The position numbers were made by a program, and so were the translations under genes. DNA of 64,000 nucleotides from UPXZ01 sp049840795 (GTDB lineage Bacteria > Bacteroidota > Bacteroidia > Bacteroidales > Paludibacteraceae), in NCBI GenBank assembly GCA_049840795.1, contig JASGJK010000033.1, positions 1 through 64,000 of the forward strand, given 5' to 3'. Under the pieces are notes generated by a model, which ran no database searches, was not told the origin of the DNA, and was given only the letters and a program-made list of their open reading frames with translations. This document shows, piece by piece, positions 35,484-44,636 of this stretch; within the stretch, counting starts at the first letter, position 1, and each line of letters begins with the position of its first letter.

Positions 35484-36598
35484 AGAAGTCACCTGCCATT
35501 ATGACTAAACTATTAAAGCAAACACTCATATTTGCCAATATATTGGTGGTATTTGGTTTGATAATGGTTAAAATAGGGTCGTTGGTAAATCCCAATACGT
35601 GGAGCTTTCCATCGTATTTTGCGTTTTTTCTGTTTCCTTTGGCATTCGCTAATTTTTTGTTTCTTCTTTTTTGGGCAATTTTAAGAAAATGGTGGTTTTT
35701 GCTCCCGCTGATAGCGTTGATTTTGTTTTGGGGAAATATTTGCTCCGCTTTTCCTATAAATATCTCATCCGAAAAAAAAGTTGAACAGTTCAAAAAAAAA
35801 ATAACCATATTGTCTTACAATACAATGGCTACCGCAAAACTCAAAAATCATACGGCTGACTCTCCCAATCCCGTAATACAATATATTTTAGATTCGGATG
35901 CTGACATTGTGTGTCTTCAAGAGTTTGCCACAAGCGATAACGATGGGCAGTTTGAAGAAGAAGATATGTATAAATGTTTCAAGAAATACCGTTACAAGCA
36001 TGTCAAATACAAGCTCAACCGATGGAATATGCATCAGGGATTGGTTACCCTATCCAAATATCCGATAATAAATAAGGAAGATGTAAAATACGATGCGGCA
36101 TTCAATTTGTCTATTTTCTCTGACATCGTGATTGGTAACGACACCATTCGGGTGGTGAATAATCACTTGGAATCCAATAGGATAACCGCCAAAGATATGG
36201 AAGAAACCTCAGAACTGCGAAGAGATTTCGACTCTGATAGATTTACCGATATCACCAGATACCTGTCAGAGAAATTGAGTATAGCTTCAAAAGTCAGAGC
36301 GTTGCAGGCAGAAAAAATTGCACAAGTAAGAATAAATACGCCGTATAAGCTCATAATGTGTGGAGATTTTAACGATGTCCCTTCGTCATACACTTACACA
36401 AAGGTAAAAGGAAATTTGAATGATGCTTTTTGTCAAACTGGTACGGGGCTCGGTTGGACATTCAACCGCTCTTTTTTTCGCTTCCGTATCGACTATATTT
36501 TGTTTGATAACTCGTTTTTGTCTAATCATTATAAAAGAGGCAATTCAAAAGTGTCTGATCATTATCCTATTCAAGTTGATTTGTATCTAAAGCACTGA
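35480..36598 (+). CDS. Endonuclease/exonuclease/phosphatase-family protein with membrane N-terminus
   Basis: 372 residues. Three hydrophobic segments (about 12-95) anchor a C-terminal EEP domain: ILSYNT (about 110), VCLQEF (metal-binding Glu, about 140), MCGDFNDVPSSY (about 294) and SDHYPIQVDL (final Asp-His). The EEP fold includes sphingomyelinase-like phosphatases and nucleases; the substrate here cannot be assigned. Third gene in the rhomboid operon (ATGA overlap). Confidence 0.88.
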   Translation: MKKSPAIMTKLLKQTLIFANILVVFGLIMVKIGSLVNPNTWSFPSYFAFFLFPLAFANFLFLLFWAILRKWWFLLPLIALILFWGNICSAFPINISSEKKVEQFKKKITILSYNTMATAKLKNHTADSPNPVIQYILDSDADIVCLQEFATSDNDGQFEEEDMYKCFKKYRYKHVKYKLNRWNMHQGLVTLSKYPIINKEDVKYDAAFNLSIFSDIVIGNDTIRVVNNHLESNRITAKDMEETSELRRDFDSDRFTDITRYLSEKLSIASKVRALQAEKIAQVRINTPYKLIMCGDFNDVPSSYTYTKVKGNLNDAFCQTGTGLGWTFNRSFFRFRIDYILFDNSFLSNHYKRGNSKVSDHYPIQVDLYLKH

Positions 36599-37074
36599 TT
36601 GTTCAATGTATAAGGTTTTACTATTCACTATTAGCAGATGGATGTTCGGATAGTAGTAACAAAGCCGTCAAAATTCAACGTTTTTCGGTAAATTTTACAA
36701 AAAATAATAAAGGGATGGACATCTTTAATTTAATAATAATTAAATACTATAAGTAAGTGTTCATAATTAATCGCTAATACACGTATATGTAAAGCTGTAA
36801 AAATCAATAACATACAAATTAAATATATTAAACTAATTCTGTTCAGCTTAATACAAAGAAAAGTAATTTATATATATGATTAGTCCTTACATCCCGATAC
36901 GAAACGCATTTTTCCCTGTATTTAAAATGTGAAAACTCTTTTTTCAGGAGGCACAATAATTTAATACATTTCAGCAACTCACGATTTTACAACAAAAAAG
37001 TAAAACATCACTCACTAAAAAATATGATTTTCGGATTATATTAAAGAAAAAACGAGATGCTCCACAGGCTGTAA
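36599..37074. other. Intergenic region of 476 bp between convergent genes
   Basis: A/T rich, with no ORF, promoter match, strong hairpin or RNA gene that I can support. Confidence 0.5.
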
Positions 37075-38436
37075 TTATGCTAAGCTATCTACTTCAAACA
37101 TTTTGTTGAAATCATCCATAGAAATATCGGTATTTTCAAGTTCTACACTGTTTTTTATCAGTTCCAATACCTTATCTTCGATTGTTCTGTCAGCGAAGTT
37201 ACGCACCGTTTCCTGATTTTTGAGCATATCTTTTACATAGCCGTCAATCATTGAGTCTTCTACACCAATCATTCCGTATTGTGCAAACTGAGCACGGGCA
37301 ACTTTACGCGCATATTCTTCGATATCGGCAACTTCTACTTTGATTTCGTTCTTAGCAACAAATTTTTCTTTGATTAAATGCCAGATAACATCCGAAATCA
37401 TTTTCGGATAATCTTCGGTCACTTTTTCTTCTGTCATTCCTTCTTGTGTCGCTACTAACCAGCGTTTCAGAAAAGCATCGGGGAACGAAAGTCCGCTGTA
37501 TTTGTCTTCCGCAGCTTTTCGCGCATCAATTCCAAATTTATAATCACTGTCCGCTTTCAACGTCTCCTGTATGTTTTCTTTGATTTTCGCGCGGAATTCT
37601 TCTTCTGAACTTACAACACCTTCGCCGTAAACTTTATCAAAGAGTTCTTGGTTAATTTCACTTTCGTGATAGCGAGTAATGCCCTGAATCTCTATTTGGA
37701 AGTCGGAAATAATATTCTTGGCTTCGTCTTTCGATATTTTCAGGAATGAACTGATTTCGGCTTCGCTTTCAAATGCTTTCAGTGGATTGAAAACAATTAC
37801 ATCGCCTTTTTTTGCGTTTACAAACAACGCTTTTTGTTCGGCATCTTTCATATAAAAAGGAGTTAACACGGCATCTTCTACTTTAACACCTTCTTCATTA
37901 ACTTTTCCGTCTGCCAATTCGAGCAATTGCCCTTTCACTACATCTTTTTCCTCAACGGTTTCTTCCTGCTCGTAGCGTCCGTAGCGTCCGGTATATGATT
38001 TTACTTGATTATCAATCATTTCGTCGGTCACTGCTATGTCGTAATATTTAACGGTATCCTTTTCTGAAAATTCCACTTCAAATTCAGGTGCGATACCCAA
38101 ATCAAATGAAAAATCGAAATCAGCTTGTGTGTCAAAATCAATTTCCGGTTGATTTTCGCTTGGAAGCGGTTCTCCTAACAACGGAATACTGTTTTCACGA
38201 ATGAAATTATACAAATTATCAGCTACCAGATTATTAATTTCCTCTGCCGTTACTGATTTTCCATACATTTTTTGCATTAGCCCCATAGGAACATTTCCCG
38301 GACGAAACCCAGGTATATTTGCTTTTTTTCTATACTCGCGTAATTTTTTTTCTACTTTATCGGTATAATCCGCTTTTTCAATACTGACAACAATCTGCGC
38401 ATTGTTTTGATCGAGGTCTTTTCTAACAATATTCAT
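37075..38436 (-). CDS. tig: Trigger factor
   Basis: 453 residues. Ribosome-associated chaperone. The ribosome-binding loop is visible as PGFRPGNVPMGL (family signature GFRxGKxP, about residues 41-52). The middle region takes the place of the PPIase domain and diverges from it, as is usual in Bacteroidota, and the helical C-terminal arm follows. A minus-strand -7 box TACCTTTG lies at 38511-38504. Confidence 0.92.
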   Translation of the reverse strand: MNIVRKDLDQNNAQIVVSIEKADYTDKVEKKLREYRKKANIPGFRPGNVPMGLMQKMYGKSVTAEEINNLVADNLYNFIRENSIPLLGEPLPSENQPEIDFDTQADFDFSFDLGIAPEFEVEFSEKDTVKYYDIAVTDEMIDNQVKSYTGRYGRYEQEETVEEKDVVKGQLLELADGKVNEEGVKVEDAVLTPFYMKDAEQKALFVNAKKGDVIVFNPLKAFESEAEISSFLKISKDEAKNIISDFQIEIQGITRYHESEINQELFDKVYGEGVVSSEEEFRAKIKENIQETLKADSDYKFGIDARKAAEDKYSGLSFPDAFLKRWLVATQEGMTEEKVTEDYPKMISDVIWHLIKEKFVAKNEIKVEVADIEEYARKVARAQFAQYGMIGVEDSMIDGYVKDMLKNQETVRNFADRTIEDKVLELIKNSVELENTDISMDDFNKMFEVDSLA

Positions 38437-38571
38437 AAGTGGGTCGTTTTAACGTGTTCCTTATTTAAAAGGAATGATGATGATTCTGTTATAAATTGGG
38501 GTGCAAAGGTACAAAAAAAATGGGAATAGACACCTATATTCTTTTGAAATTTTAAAGTCAATGGCTTATTC

Positions 38572-39279
38572 TCAAAACATTTTTTTTAATTCTCGAAGAT
38601 CTTTTATCTGTATAAAACCTTCTGTCACATCATCATAAGCAATCGGACGGTTTCTCGGATTGAAATATGCAGCATCGATTCCACTCACCATCGCCCCTAT
38701 GATATCTGCTTCAAAACTATCGCCCACCATCAACACTTCATTCTTTTTGGCTTGATTGATTTGTAGTGCATAATTAAAAATATCAGGACTGGGCTTTAAT
38801 GCACCGACCATTTCTGAAAGGACAATATGACTAAAACAATGTTCAATCCCGGCACTGTTCATTTTGCGGTATTGTACTTCTTTAAATCCGTTCGATATAA
38901 GTGTTATCGGAATTTTCTTTTCCGTAAAAAAATCCAATATCTCGATGGTATGTGGAATCAACTCAGTTTTGGTAGCAAGTACATCCAGAAATGAAGCGTT
39001 CATTCTCATTGCCAACTCTGTATCTTCAATACCTACCTGCTTCAAAGGATGAAGAAAACGTTCTGTCATTAAAAATTCTTTGGATATTAATCCTTGTCCG
39101 TACAACGTCCACAACTCAATGTTGCGCTTTGAATATATTTGATAAAAGGCATCGAAATCCGGATAGCGTTTATCTAATTGCTCCGACAGAAAAATATCAC
39201 GTAATGACAACTTGGCATTGGTATGAAAATCCCACAGCGTATCATCCAAATCAATAAAAAGGTATTTATATTTTTTCAT
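38572..39279 (-). CDS. HAD-superfamily hydrolase (YjjG-type nucleotidase)
   Basis: 235 residues from the ATG at 39279 (an upstream in-frame ATG adds three). HAD motifs: DLDDTLWDF (I), LISNGF (II), LKPSPDIF with Lys (III) and MVGDSFEADIIGA (IV). The length and the WDFHTNAKL cap start resemble pyrimidine 5'-nucleotidase YjjG, which dephosphorylates non-canonical nucleotides. Specificity is inferred only. Confidence 0.85.
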   Translation of the reverse strand: MKKYKYLFIDLDDTLWDFHTNAKLSLRDIFLSEQLDKRYPDFDAFYQIYSKRNIELWTLYGQGLISKEFLMTERFLHPLKQVGIEDTELAMRMNASFLDVLATKTELIPHTIEILDFFTEKKIPITLISNGFKEVQYRKMNSAGIEHCFSHIVLSEMVGALKPSPDIFNYALQINQAKKNEVLMVGDSFEADIIGAMVSGIDAAYFNPRNRPIAYDDVTEGFIQIKDLRELKKMF

Positions 39280-39363
39280 ATCAATCAATAAAAAGCCCGA
39301 AGCAATGCGGTTTTCAGCTTGCTTCGGGATAGTTGGTTATTCTATTTACCTCAAACAACAAAG

Positions 39364-40242
39364 TCAATCAATTTCTACAACCAAGTATTTACTTACACTC
39401 CAAAATGAAGCCGGATCGGTAATAAAAATCACGTAATTCTCATTCTCTTTTTCGAGCGTATAACTCGACTTAGGATGATTAGTCAGTATTTTTACGTTGG
39501 AAGTAGAATACAGCGGAATTTGTTTTGTATTGCGAGCATCTATTTTTACAAAGTAGTTTTTATTAAAATCAGACTGAAGCACTTTGGAGGCGCTAAAAAG
39601 TCCGCTTGATGTTAAAATCTTATTGTCTTTCAATTCTTTTTTAGACCCGATGGCGTACCAGGCAGCATTTAGCGCCTCATCTTGCTTTGTCAATTTTGTT
39701 TCCTGTTCCGCATTCTTGTTTGACAAATCTTCCACGTTTCTTCCCAAATCGTTCACGGTAATGTTCAGATCGGAAATCAACGAATCTTTTTGCAGAATCT
39801 GCTTTTGCAATAAAACTACTTTCGCTGATTCCGTTTCGAGCGATTTGGTCAATTGCGCCAACGTTTTTTCTACGTCGGCAAGTTTAAATGAACTTCTTTT
39901 CAGTTTTGTACGCAGGTTGTCCAATTCCGCACGATTGGTTTTGATCAGATCATTTAGGTATGCCATATCATCCGTCACTTTTTTTCGTACATCTTCGGGG
40001 GTGTTTTCGCTTAGTGGCTGTATAGATATTTCATTTTGAGTACTTTTTATTTTATCGATACTTTCCTGAATCTCGTTCATCGCCGAAAAATAATCATTCA
40101 CTTCCTGTTCCATTTTGGCTTGTGTTTCTACTAAAGAGTCGTTTTGCGCTTTCAACCGCTCCGATTCCTTGTTCGGCTTAAGATTGCAGGACGAAAGCAC
40201 AACAGCAAACACGGCAATAAATAATAAAATATTTTTTTTCAT
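39364..40242 (-). CDS. Coiled-coil lipoprotein, unknown function
   Basis: 292 residues. Lipoprotein signal MKKNILLFIAVFAVVLSSC (Cys 19), a long coiled coil (about 25-200, Lys/Glu/Leu heptads), then a C-terminal beta-domain of about 90 residues (YFVKIDARNTKQIPLYS). Probably in the periplasm or outer-membrane inner leaflet. No family recognised. Confidence 0.75.
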   Translation of the reverse strand: MKKNILLFIAVFAVVLSSCNLKPNKESERLKAQNDSLVETQAKMEQEVNDYFSAMNEIQESIDKIKSTQNEISIQPLSENTPEDVRKKVTDDMAYLNDLIKTNRAELDNLRTKLKRSSFKLADVEKTLAQLTKSLETESAKVVLLQKQILQKDSLISDLNITVNDLGRNVEDLSNKNAEQETKLTKQDEALNAAWYAIGSKKELKDNKILTSSGLFSASKVLQSDFNKNYFVKIDARNTKQIPLYSTSNVKILTNHPKSSYTLEKENENYVIFITDPASFWSVSKYLVVEID

Positions 40243-40332
40243 CTTTAGAAATAATAATAATGTTTACCTATTTTAATCATCTGAATACTAACACAAAAAC
40301 CTTGCATAATATTTTCTGCAAAGTTAATGTTA

Positions 40333-41001
40333 TTATTCAATTCCTGCAATAATTATAACAAATTCTCCTTTAGGTTGATTTGCTGTAAAATGTGTTACCA
40401 ACTCGCCTAATGTTCCGCGAACAGTTTCTTCGTATATTTTGGATATTTCTCGCGATACCGACGCTTTACGTTCACTACCGAATACTTCTGAGAACTGAGT
40501 TAACGTTTTCAACAGACGAAAAGGAGACTCATAAAACACCATCGTTCGTTCTTCGTCTTTAAGCGCATTCAACTTAGTTTGACGCCCTTTTTTTTGAGGT
40601 AAAAAACCTTCAAAACAAAACCGGTCATTCGGTAAACCCGATGCCACCAATGCCGGCACAAAAGCCGTTGCTCCAGGCAAACATTCCACCTCAACGCCAT
40701 TCTCAACACATGCTCGAACAAGTAAAAAACCCGGGTCGGAAATAGCCGGCGTACCTGCATCGGATATTAGAGCGACTGCTTGTCCGTTTTTTATTCGCTC
40801 GGCTACTTGCTGTACGGTTTTATGCTCATTGAATTTATGATGCGAGTGCATTAGCGTCTTTATCTCAAAATGTTTGAGTAAAATAGCGCTTGTACGCGTA
40901 TCTTCTGCCAAAATTAAATCCACCGATTTCAACACATTTATCGCTCTAAAGGTCATGTCTTCGAGATTACCTATTGGGGTGGGCACTACGTAAAGTTTCA
41001 T
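40333..41001 (-). CDS. rsmI: 16S rRNA 2'-O-ribose C1402 methyltransferase
   Basis: 222 residues. RsmI methylates the ribose of C1402 in the decoding centre. Motifs: VPTPIGNLEDMTFRA at the start, LILAEDTR, and ALISDAGTPAISDPG, all tetrapyrrole-methylase-fold signatures. The chain lacks the short C-terminal extension seen in the E. coli protein. Confidence 0.93.
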   Translation of the reverse strand: MKLYVVPTPIGNLEDMTFRAINVLKSVDLILAEDTRTSAILLKHFEIKTLMHSHHKFNEHKTVQQVAERIKNGQAVALISDAGTPAISDPGFLLVRACVENGVEVECLPGATAFVPALVASGLPNDRFCFEGFLPQKKGRQTKLNALKDEERTMVFYESPFRLLKTLTQFSEVFGSERKASVSREISKIYEETVRGTLGELVTHFTANQPKGEFVIIIAGIE

Positions 41002-41089
41002 TTAAGAGTTCGAGAATTAGAGGTTAGATACTGACTATCATAAGCAGATTGCCAAGCATCGCGAATAATATATATTTGTTTTTTATATG

Positions 41090-41271
41090 AGGTCGTCTTG
41101 ACTTTTTAATTTAATAGAATTAATAATCGATAGATGTCACACCTACGGCGCTTAAAAGCAATGATATATATTTTTTATTAAGATTTCGCCCCGATGGGGC
41201 TAAGAAGTACCGTTAGGTACGACATATTAATAACAGAATGATTATCAACTCATAAAAAGTCAAGATGACTT
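41090..41271. mobile_element. 182-bp MITE with IS5-type ends
   Basis: The ends GTCGTCTTGACTTTTT and AAAAAGTCAAGATGAC are inverted and match the ends of the broken IS at 47255-49203. It has no ORF. The inside holds two hairpins: GCCCCGATGGGGC (about 41190-41203) and GTACCGTTAGGTAC (about 41207-41221). Confidence 0.8.
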
Positions 41272-41304
41272 CGATAAAAACGTTTTATCTTTCTACAAAA
41301 TGAT

Positions 41305-42114
41305 TTATAGAAATTTTCGTTTCACGATTTGAAGAAAGTCTTCGGCATGCGCATTGTCTTTTGCCCATCCGAACTTATTATTCAAAAACGAGGCAACTTC
41401 CTCGAATTTAGCCAACTGATTAAGATAAGCAATCGTCTTATTCATCACTTCGCCATTTCCACCAAAGAGCTCACGCTGAAAACGAAAACGATCGCCGATA
41501 TTAATCGCCTGACGAATATCATTAATCTTAACATTCTCATTCACAGTGATAGCTTCGGGAGTAGCATTCTCAGCCCGCTCTTCTTTCCCGTCGGCAATGA
41601 CAATAAAAGAATCCGATTTTTTATTAGTCGGTGTCACAAATTCGATATTATCTTCTTCAATCGGTTCTTCTATCGGCTCAATAAGTATTTGTTCCGGTTC
41701 TTCTTCCATCGCAACAACTTTTTCGCCAAGCGCGTAGTCTTCGATATCTTCCTTATATTCAACCGTTTCAACCTCGCCTTTGGCTTCTTCATCCGGCGTA
41801 ATAGTGTCAGAGACCGTTGGCAATTGTCCTTCCAAGCCCTCTTCGGCAACCGAAACCGTAAACGGCACTTTTTCATCCTCCAAGGTTTCCTTGACTGATG
41901 TGGTGGGATTCAATTCCTCTTGTTTGTTATTGTTCGTAACTTTGAATGTTAGTTTTTCGAGTTCATTCAGGTTTTTAACAATATTTTCCGCCTTTTGTTT
42001 TGCCAACACAATTATTGGCTTGGGAAAGCTATCCAAATCTGCAAAACCTTCGGTTAATAATTCCAATTCTTTGATGTCTTTTTCAAGCAAAACAACTAAA
42101 AAATCTTTGTTCAT
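41305..42114 (-). CDS. Acidic conserved hypothetical protein, Bacteroidota type
   Basis: 269 residues. Residues about 70-165 are strongly acidic with many Glu, Val and Pro, probably disordered (EEPIEEDN). The C-terminal part (about 190-269) is ordered and helical: NVKINDIRQAINIGDRFRF, LFGGNGEVMNKTIAYLN and FLNNKFGW. No signal peptide. I do not recognise the function; the C-terminal block may be the conserved domain, with the acidic region as a variable linker. Divergent from tdk. Confidence 0.7.
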   Translation of the reverse strand: MNKDFLVVLLEKDIKELELLTEGFADLDSFPKPIIVLAKQKAENIVKNLNELEKLTFKVTNNNKQEELNPTTSVKETLEDEKVPFTVSVAEEGLEGQLPTVSDTITPDEEAKGEVETVEYKEDIEDYALGEKVVAMEEEPEQILIEPIEEPIEEDNIEFVTPTNKKSDSFIVIADGKEERAENATPEAITVNENVKINDIRQAINIGDRFRFQRELFGGNGEVMNKTIAYLNQLAKFEEVASFLNNKFGWAKDNAHAEDFLQIVKRKFL

Positions 42115-42155
42115 ATCTTTTTTGTTAAATTAAAGTTGAATACAAGTATTTTTTC

Positions 42156-42163
42156 TACTTTTG
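42156..42163 (+). promoter_or_regulatory. -7 box of tdk
   Basis: TACTTTTG, fits TAnnTTTG. GTTG at 42135-42138 is a possible -33 at 17 bp. Confidence 0.4.
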
Positions 42164-42249
42164 TAAACAGAAAAGTACGTTTACGGCGTAAAGATACACA
42201 TTAAAGCGTTGAAAAAAAAGACAGTTACATTAAAAAAAACACAAAATAG

Positions 42250-42834
42250 ATGATATACTCTGAAAAAAACAATCCGAATCAATTGCGCAGAGGAAGTATC
42301 GAAGTGATTTGCGGCTCTATGTTTTCAGGAAAAACAGAAGAACTTATTCGCAGATTAAAGCGTGCTAATTTTGCAAAACAACGTGTCGAGATCTTCAAGC
42401 CGAAAGTTGACACCCGTTATTCGGAAGATGAAGTAGTATCACACGATCGTACATCTATCCGCTCTACACCGGTTGAATCGTCGGGTAGCATCTTACTAAT
42501 GTGTAGCGAGGTAGACGTGGTGGGTATTGACGAAGCACAATTTTTTGATAAAGGTATTGTTGACATCTGTTTACGATTGGCAAATCAAGGTATCCGCGTT
42601 ATTGTTGCCGGATTAGATATGGATTTCAGAGGAACCCCTTTTGGTCCGATGCCCGCGCTGATGGCAGTCGCCGAAGATGTTTATAAAACTCATGCTATAT
42701 GTGTGCGTTGTGGCACTTTAGCTTACGTTTCTCATCGATTAGTACAAGATAAAAAACAATTTCTGTTAGGAGAAACAAACGAATACGAACCGATTTGCCG
42801 CGACTGTTTCAATGAAGCTATCCGAAGCAAATAA
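42250..42834 (+). CDS. tdk: Thymidine kinase (type II)
   Basis: 194 residues. Phosphorylates thymidine with ATP. Walker A CGSMFSGKTEEL (about 21-32), DEAQFF (about 97-102), and a zinc-binding pair set CVRC (about 154) and CRDC (about 184). The loop GLDMDFRGTPFGPM is the thymidine-binding lasso. Intact and of standard length. Confidence 0.95.
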   Translation: MIYSEKNNPNQLRRGSIEVICGSMFSGKTEELIRRLKRANFAKQRVEIFKPKVDTRYSEDEVVSHDRTSIRSTPVESSGSILLMCSEVDVVGIDEAQFFDKGIVDICLRLANQGIRVIVAGLDMDFRGTPFGPMPALMAVAEDVYKTHAICVRCGTLAYVSHRLVQDKKQFLLGETNEYEPICRDCFNEAIRSK

Positions 42835-42873
42835 TCCGCAAAAATTGTTGCAATAAATAACGAAGCGCGAACT

Positions 42874-44025
42874 ATGGAAAAAATATTCAGTAACAAACCT
42901 TACACGTTTGACCGTGTGATACGAATGATTATTATCATTGGTATTATTACCCTTATATATTTCATTGTGCGAAAATTAAGCAGCGTATTGCTTCCGTTTG
43001 TCATCGGATTTTTATTGGCTTACTATCTGAATCCGTTTGTTTTATTTTTTCAGAACAAACTTAAAATAAAAAATCGAGGATTAGCTATATGTTGCACTTT
43101 GCTACTGTTTTTATTAGCATTTGCAGGTATTTTATGGATCATTATTCCGCAAATAGTTTATGAATCTCAACGATTTAGCGCATTGGTATCAAATTACACG
43201 CAAAACATCAATCTCGGCACTATTCTTTCACCACAATGGCAAGCACAAATCAATGAATTTATTGCTCGAATTGACATTAAAGAGCTTTTGAGCAACGAAA
43301 CATTTACCGGTACGGTAAAAAATATTTTCCCTAAACTGTGGAGTTTCATTAACGGTTCGGTGAGTTTTTTGCTTAGCCTCGTTGTTATTATTTTTGTATT
43401 TATTTATATGATTTTTATTTTGATCGATTACGAAAAAATAAAATCTGAAATGTTTTTGATGGTGCCAATCAAATACAGAAAAATTACCGAAGAGATTTTT
43501 ACAGACACAAAAAACGCTATGAATCAGTATTTTAGAGGACAAGGACTTGTAGCGTTGCTTACCGGGATTATTTTGATGATTGGTCTTAGTATTATCGGGT
43601 TACCAATGGCAATCGTGATAGGAGCGCTGATGGGAATACTCAATATGATACCATATATGCAAGGATTAGGACTCATTCCATGTGCACTGATGGGCATTTT
43701 GCGCGCCGCTGAAACCGGACAAAATTTATGGATGGTGTGGCTGAGTATTCTTATTGTGTTTATTATTGCACAAGCCATTCAGGACTATATACTCGTACCA
43801 CGAATAATGAAAAAGGTTACCGGGCTTCGACCTGCAATGGTACTGTTGTCTCTTTCTGTATGGGGCTCGTTGATGGGCATTATTGGGATGATAATTGCTC
43901 TACCGCTTACCGTAGTGTTATTAGCTTACTATAAACGGTTTGTTCTGAACGAAGAGCGTAAAGAACCGCAAGCAGAAGAAGCAGTTGTCGATTCAGCTGA
44001 TCCAGAAAGTAAAGAACAGAACTAA
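42874..44025 (+). CDS. AI-2E family transporter
   Basis: 383 residues with about eight hydrophobic segments arranged as in the AI-2E/UPF0118 family: paired N-terminal helices, a soluble middle (about 100-150), then membrane blocks with GILNMIPYMQGLG and PRIMKKVTGLRPAMVLLS. Family members export small signals or act in Na+/H+ exchange; the substrate is not predictable. It starts 39 bp after tdk and is probably cotranscribed. Confidence 0.88.
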   Translation: MEKIFSNKPYTFDRVIRMIIIIGIITLIYFIVRKLSSVLLPFVIGFLLAYYLNPFVLFFQNKLKIKNRGLAICCTLLLFLLAFAGILWIIIPQIVYESQRFSALVSNYTQNINLGTILSPQWQAQINEFIARIDIKELLSNETFTGTVKNIFPKLWSFINGSVSFLLSLVVIIFVFIYMIFILIDYEKIKSEMFLMVPIKYRKITEEIFTDTKNAMNQYFRGQGLVALLTGIILMIGLSIIGLPMAIVIGALMGILNMIPYMQGLGLIPCALMGILRAAETGQNLWMVWLSILIVFIIAQAIQDYILVPRIMKKVTGLRPAMVLLSLSVWGSLMGIIGMIIALPLTVVLLAYYKRFVLNEERKEPQAEEAVVDSADPESKEQN

Positions 44026-44545
44026 GAATCAATACCTAAAGCACAAAAAAACAGCATAGTTGGTATTCACACATCACTTTTCTCTATCCAAATTTATCGT
44101 TTCATTCTCCCAATTCAAAAAGCGAACAAGTTCGTTTTTTTTGAAAAACACATCAAAACGGAGTGAACCCTTTAGAATTTCACATTCACACTCCGAGCAC
44201 CAATATTAAGGATTAAAATTGGCTAAAAATAATGTATTGTTAATTTGCATATAAATCATTCAACTTTCGCAAATCACTAAACGTTTGATTCTATGAATAT
44301 TTAAAAATAATTCATCCTGACTATCAGATGCTTATGAGAATCAAGGGTTTTAATCTTGTTTAAGTTAGACCTTACCCCCAGCCCCTCTTCCGATGGAGAG
44401 GAGGGTACGTAGTGAGAGCAATAAAGTTACCACACCAATGCAATTTACTGTAATTAAGCGAATTAAATGCGAAAAAGTTGAATCGATCATGATCACCCCA
44501 TCATCAGATTTAGTTCAAAACTATCAAGAACCAATAATTATCAAC
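44026..44545. other. Intergenic region of 520 bp
   Basis: It contains a short G/C block with an inverted pair (CCCCTCTTCCGATGGAGAGG) near 44383-44402. No ORF or RNA gene is recognised. Confidence 0.5.
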
Positions 44546-44579
44546 AAAAAACCGAACAGCAAAAAGCGTTCGGTTTTTT
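44546..44579 (-). terminator. Intrinsic terminator downstream of pgk
   Basis: Stem AAAAAACCGAAC with its complement around an A-rich loop. On the minus strand it ends in a T run, 58 bp after the pgk stop. Confidence 0.8.
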
Positions 44580-44636
44580 AATCTTATAATAATACTCGGC
44601 AAAAAGAAGTATTATTGATACAAATTCGATCAAATC

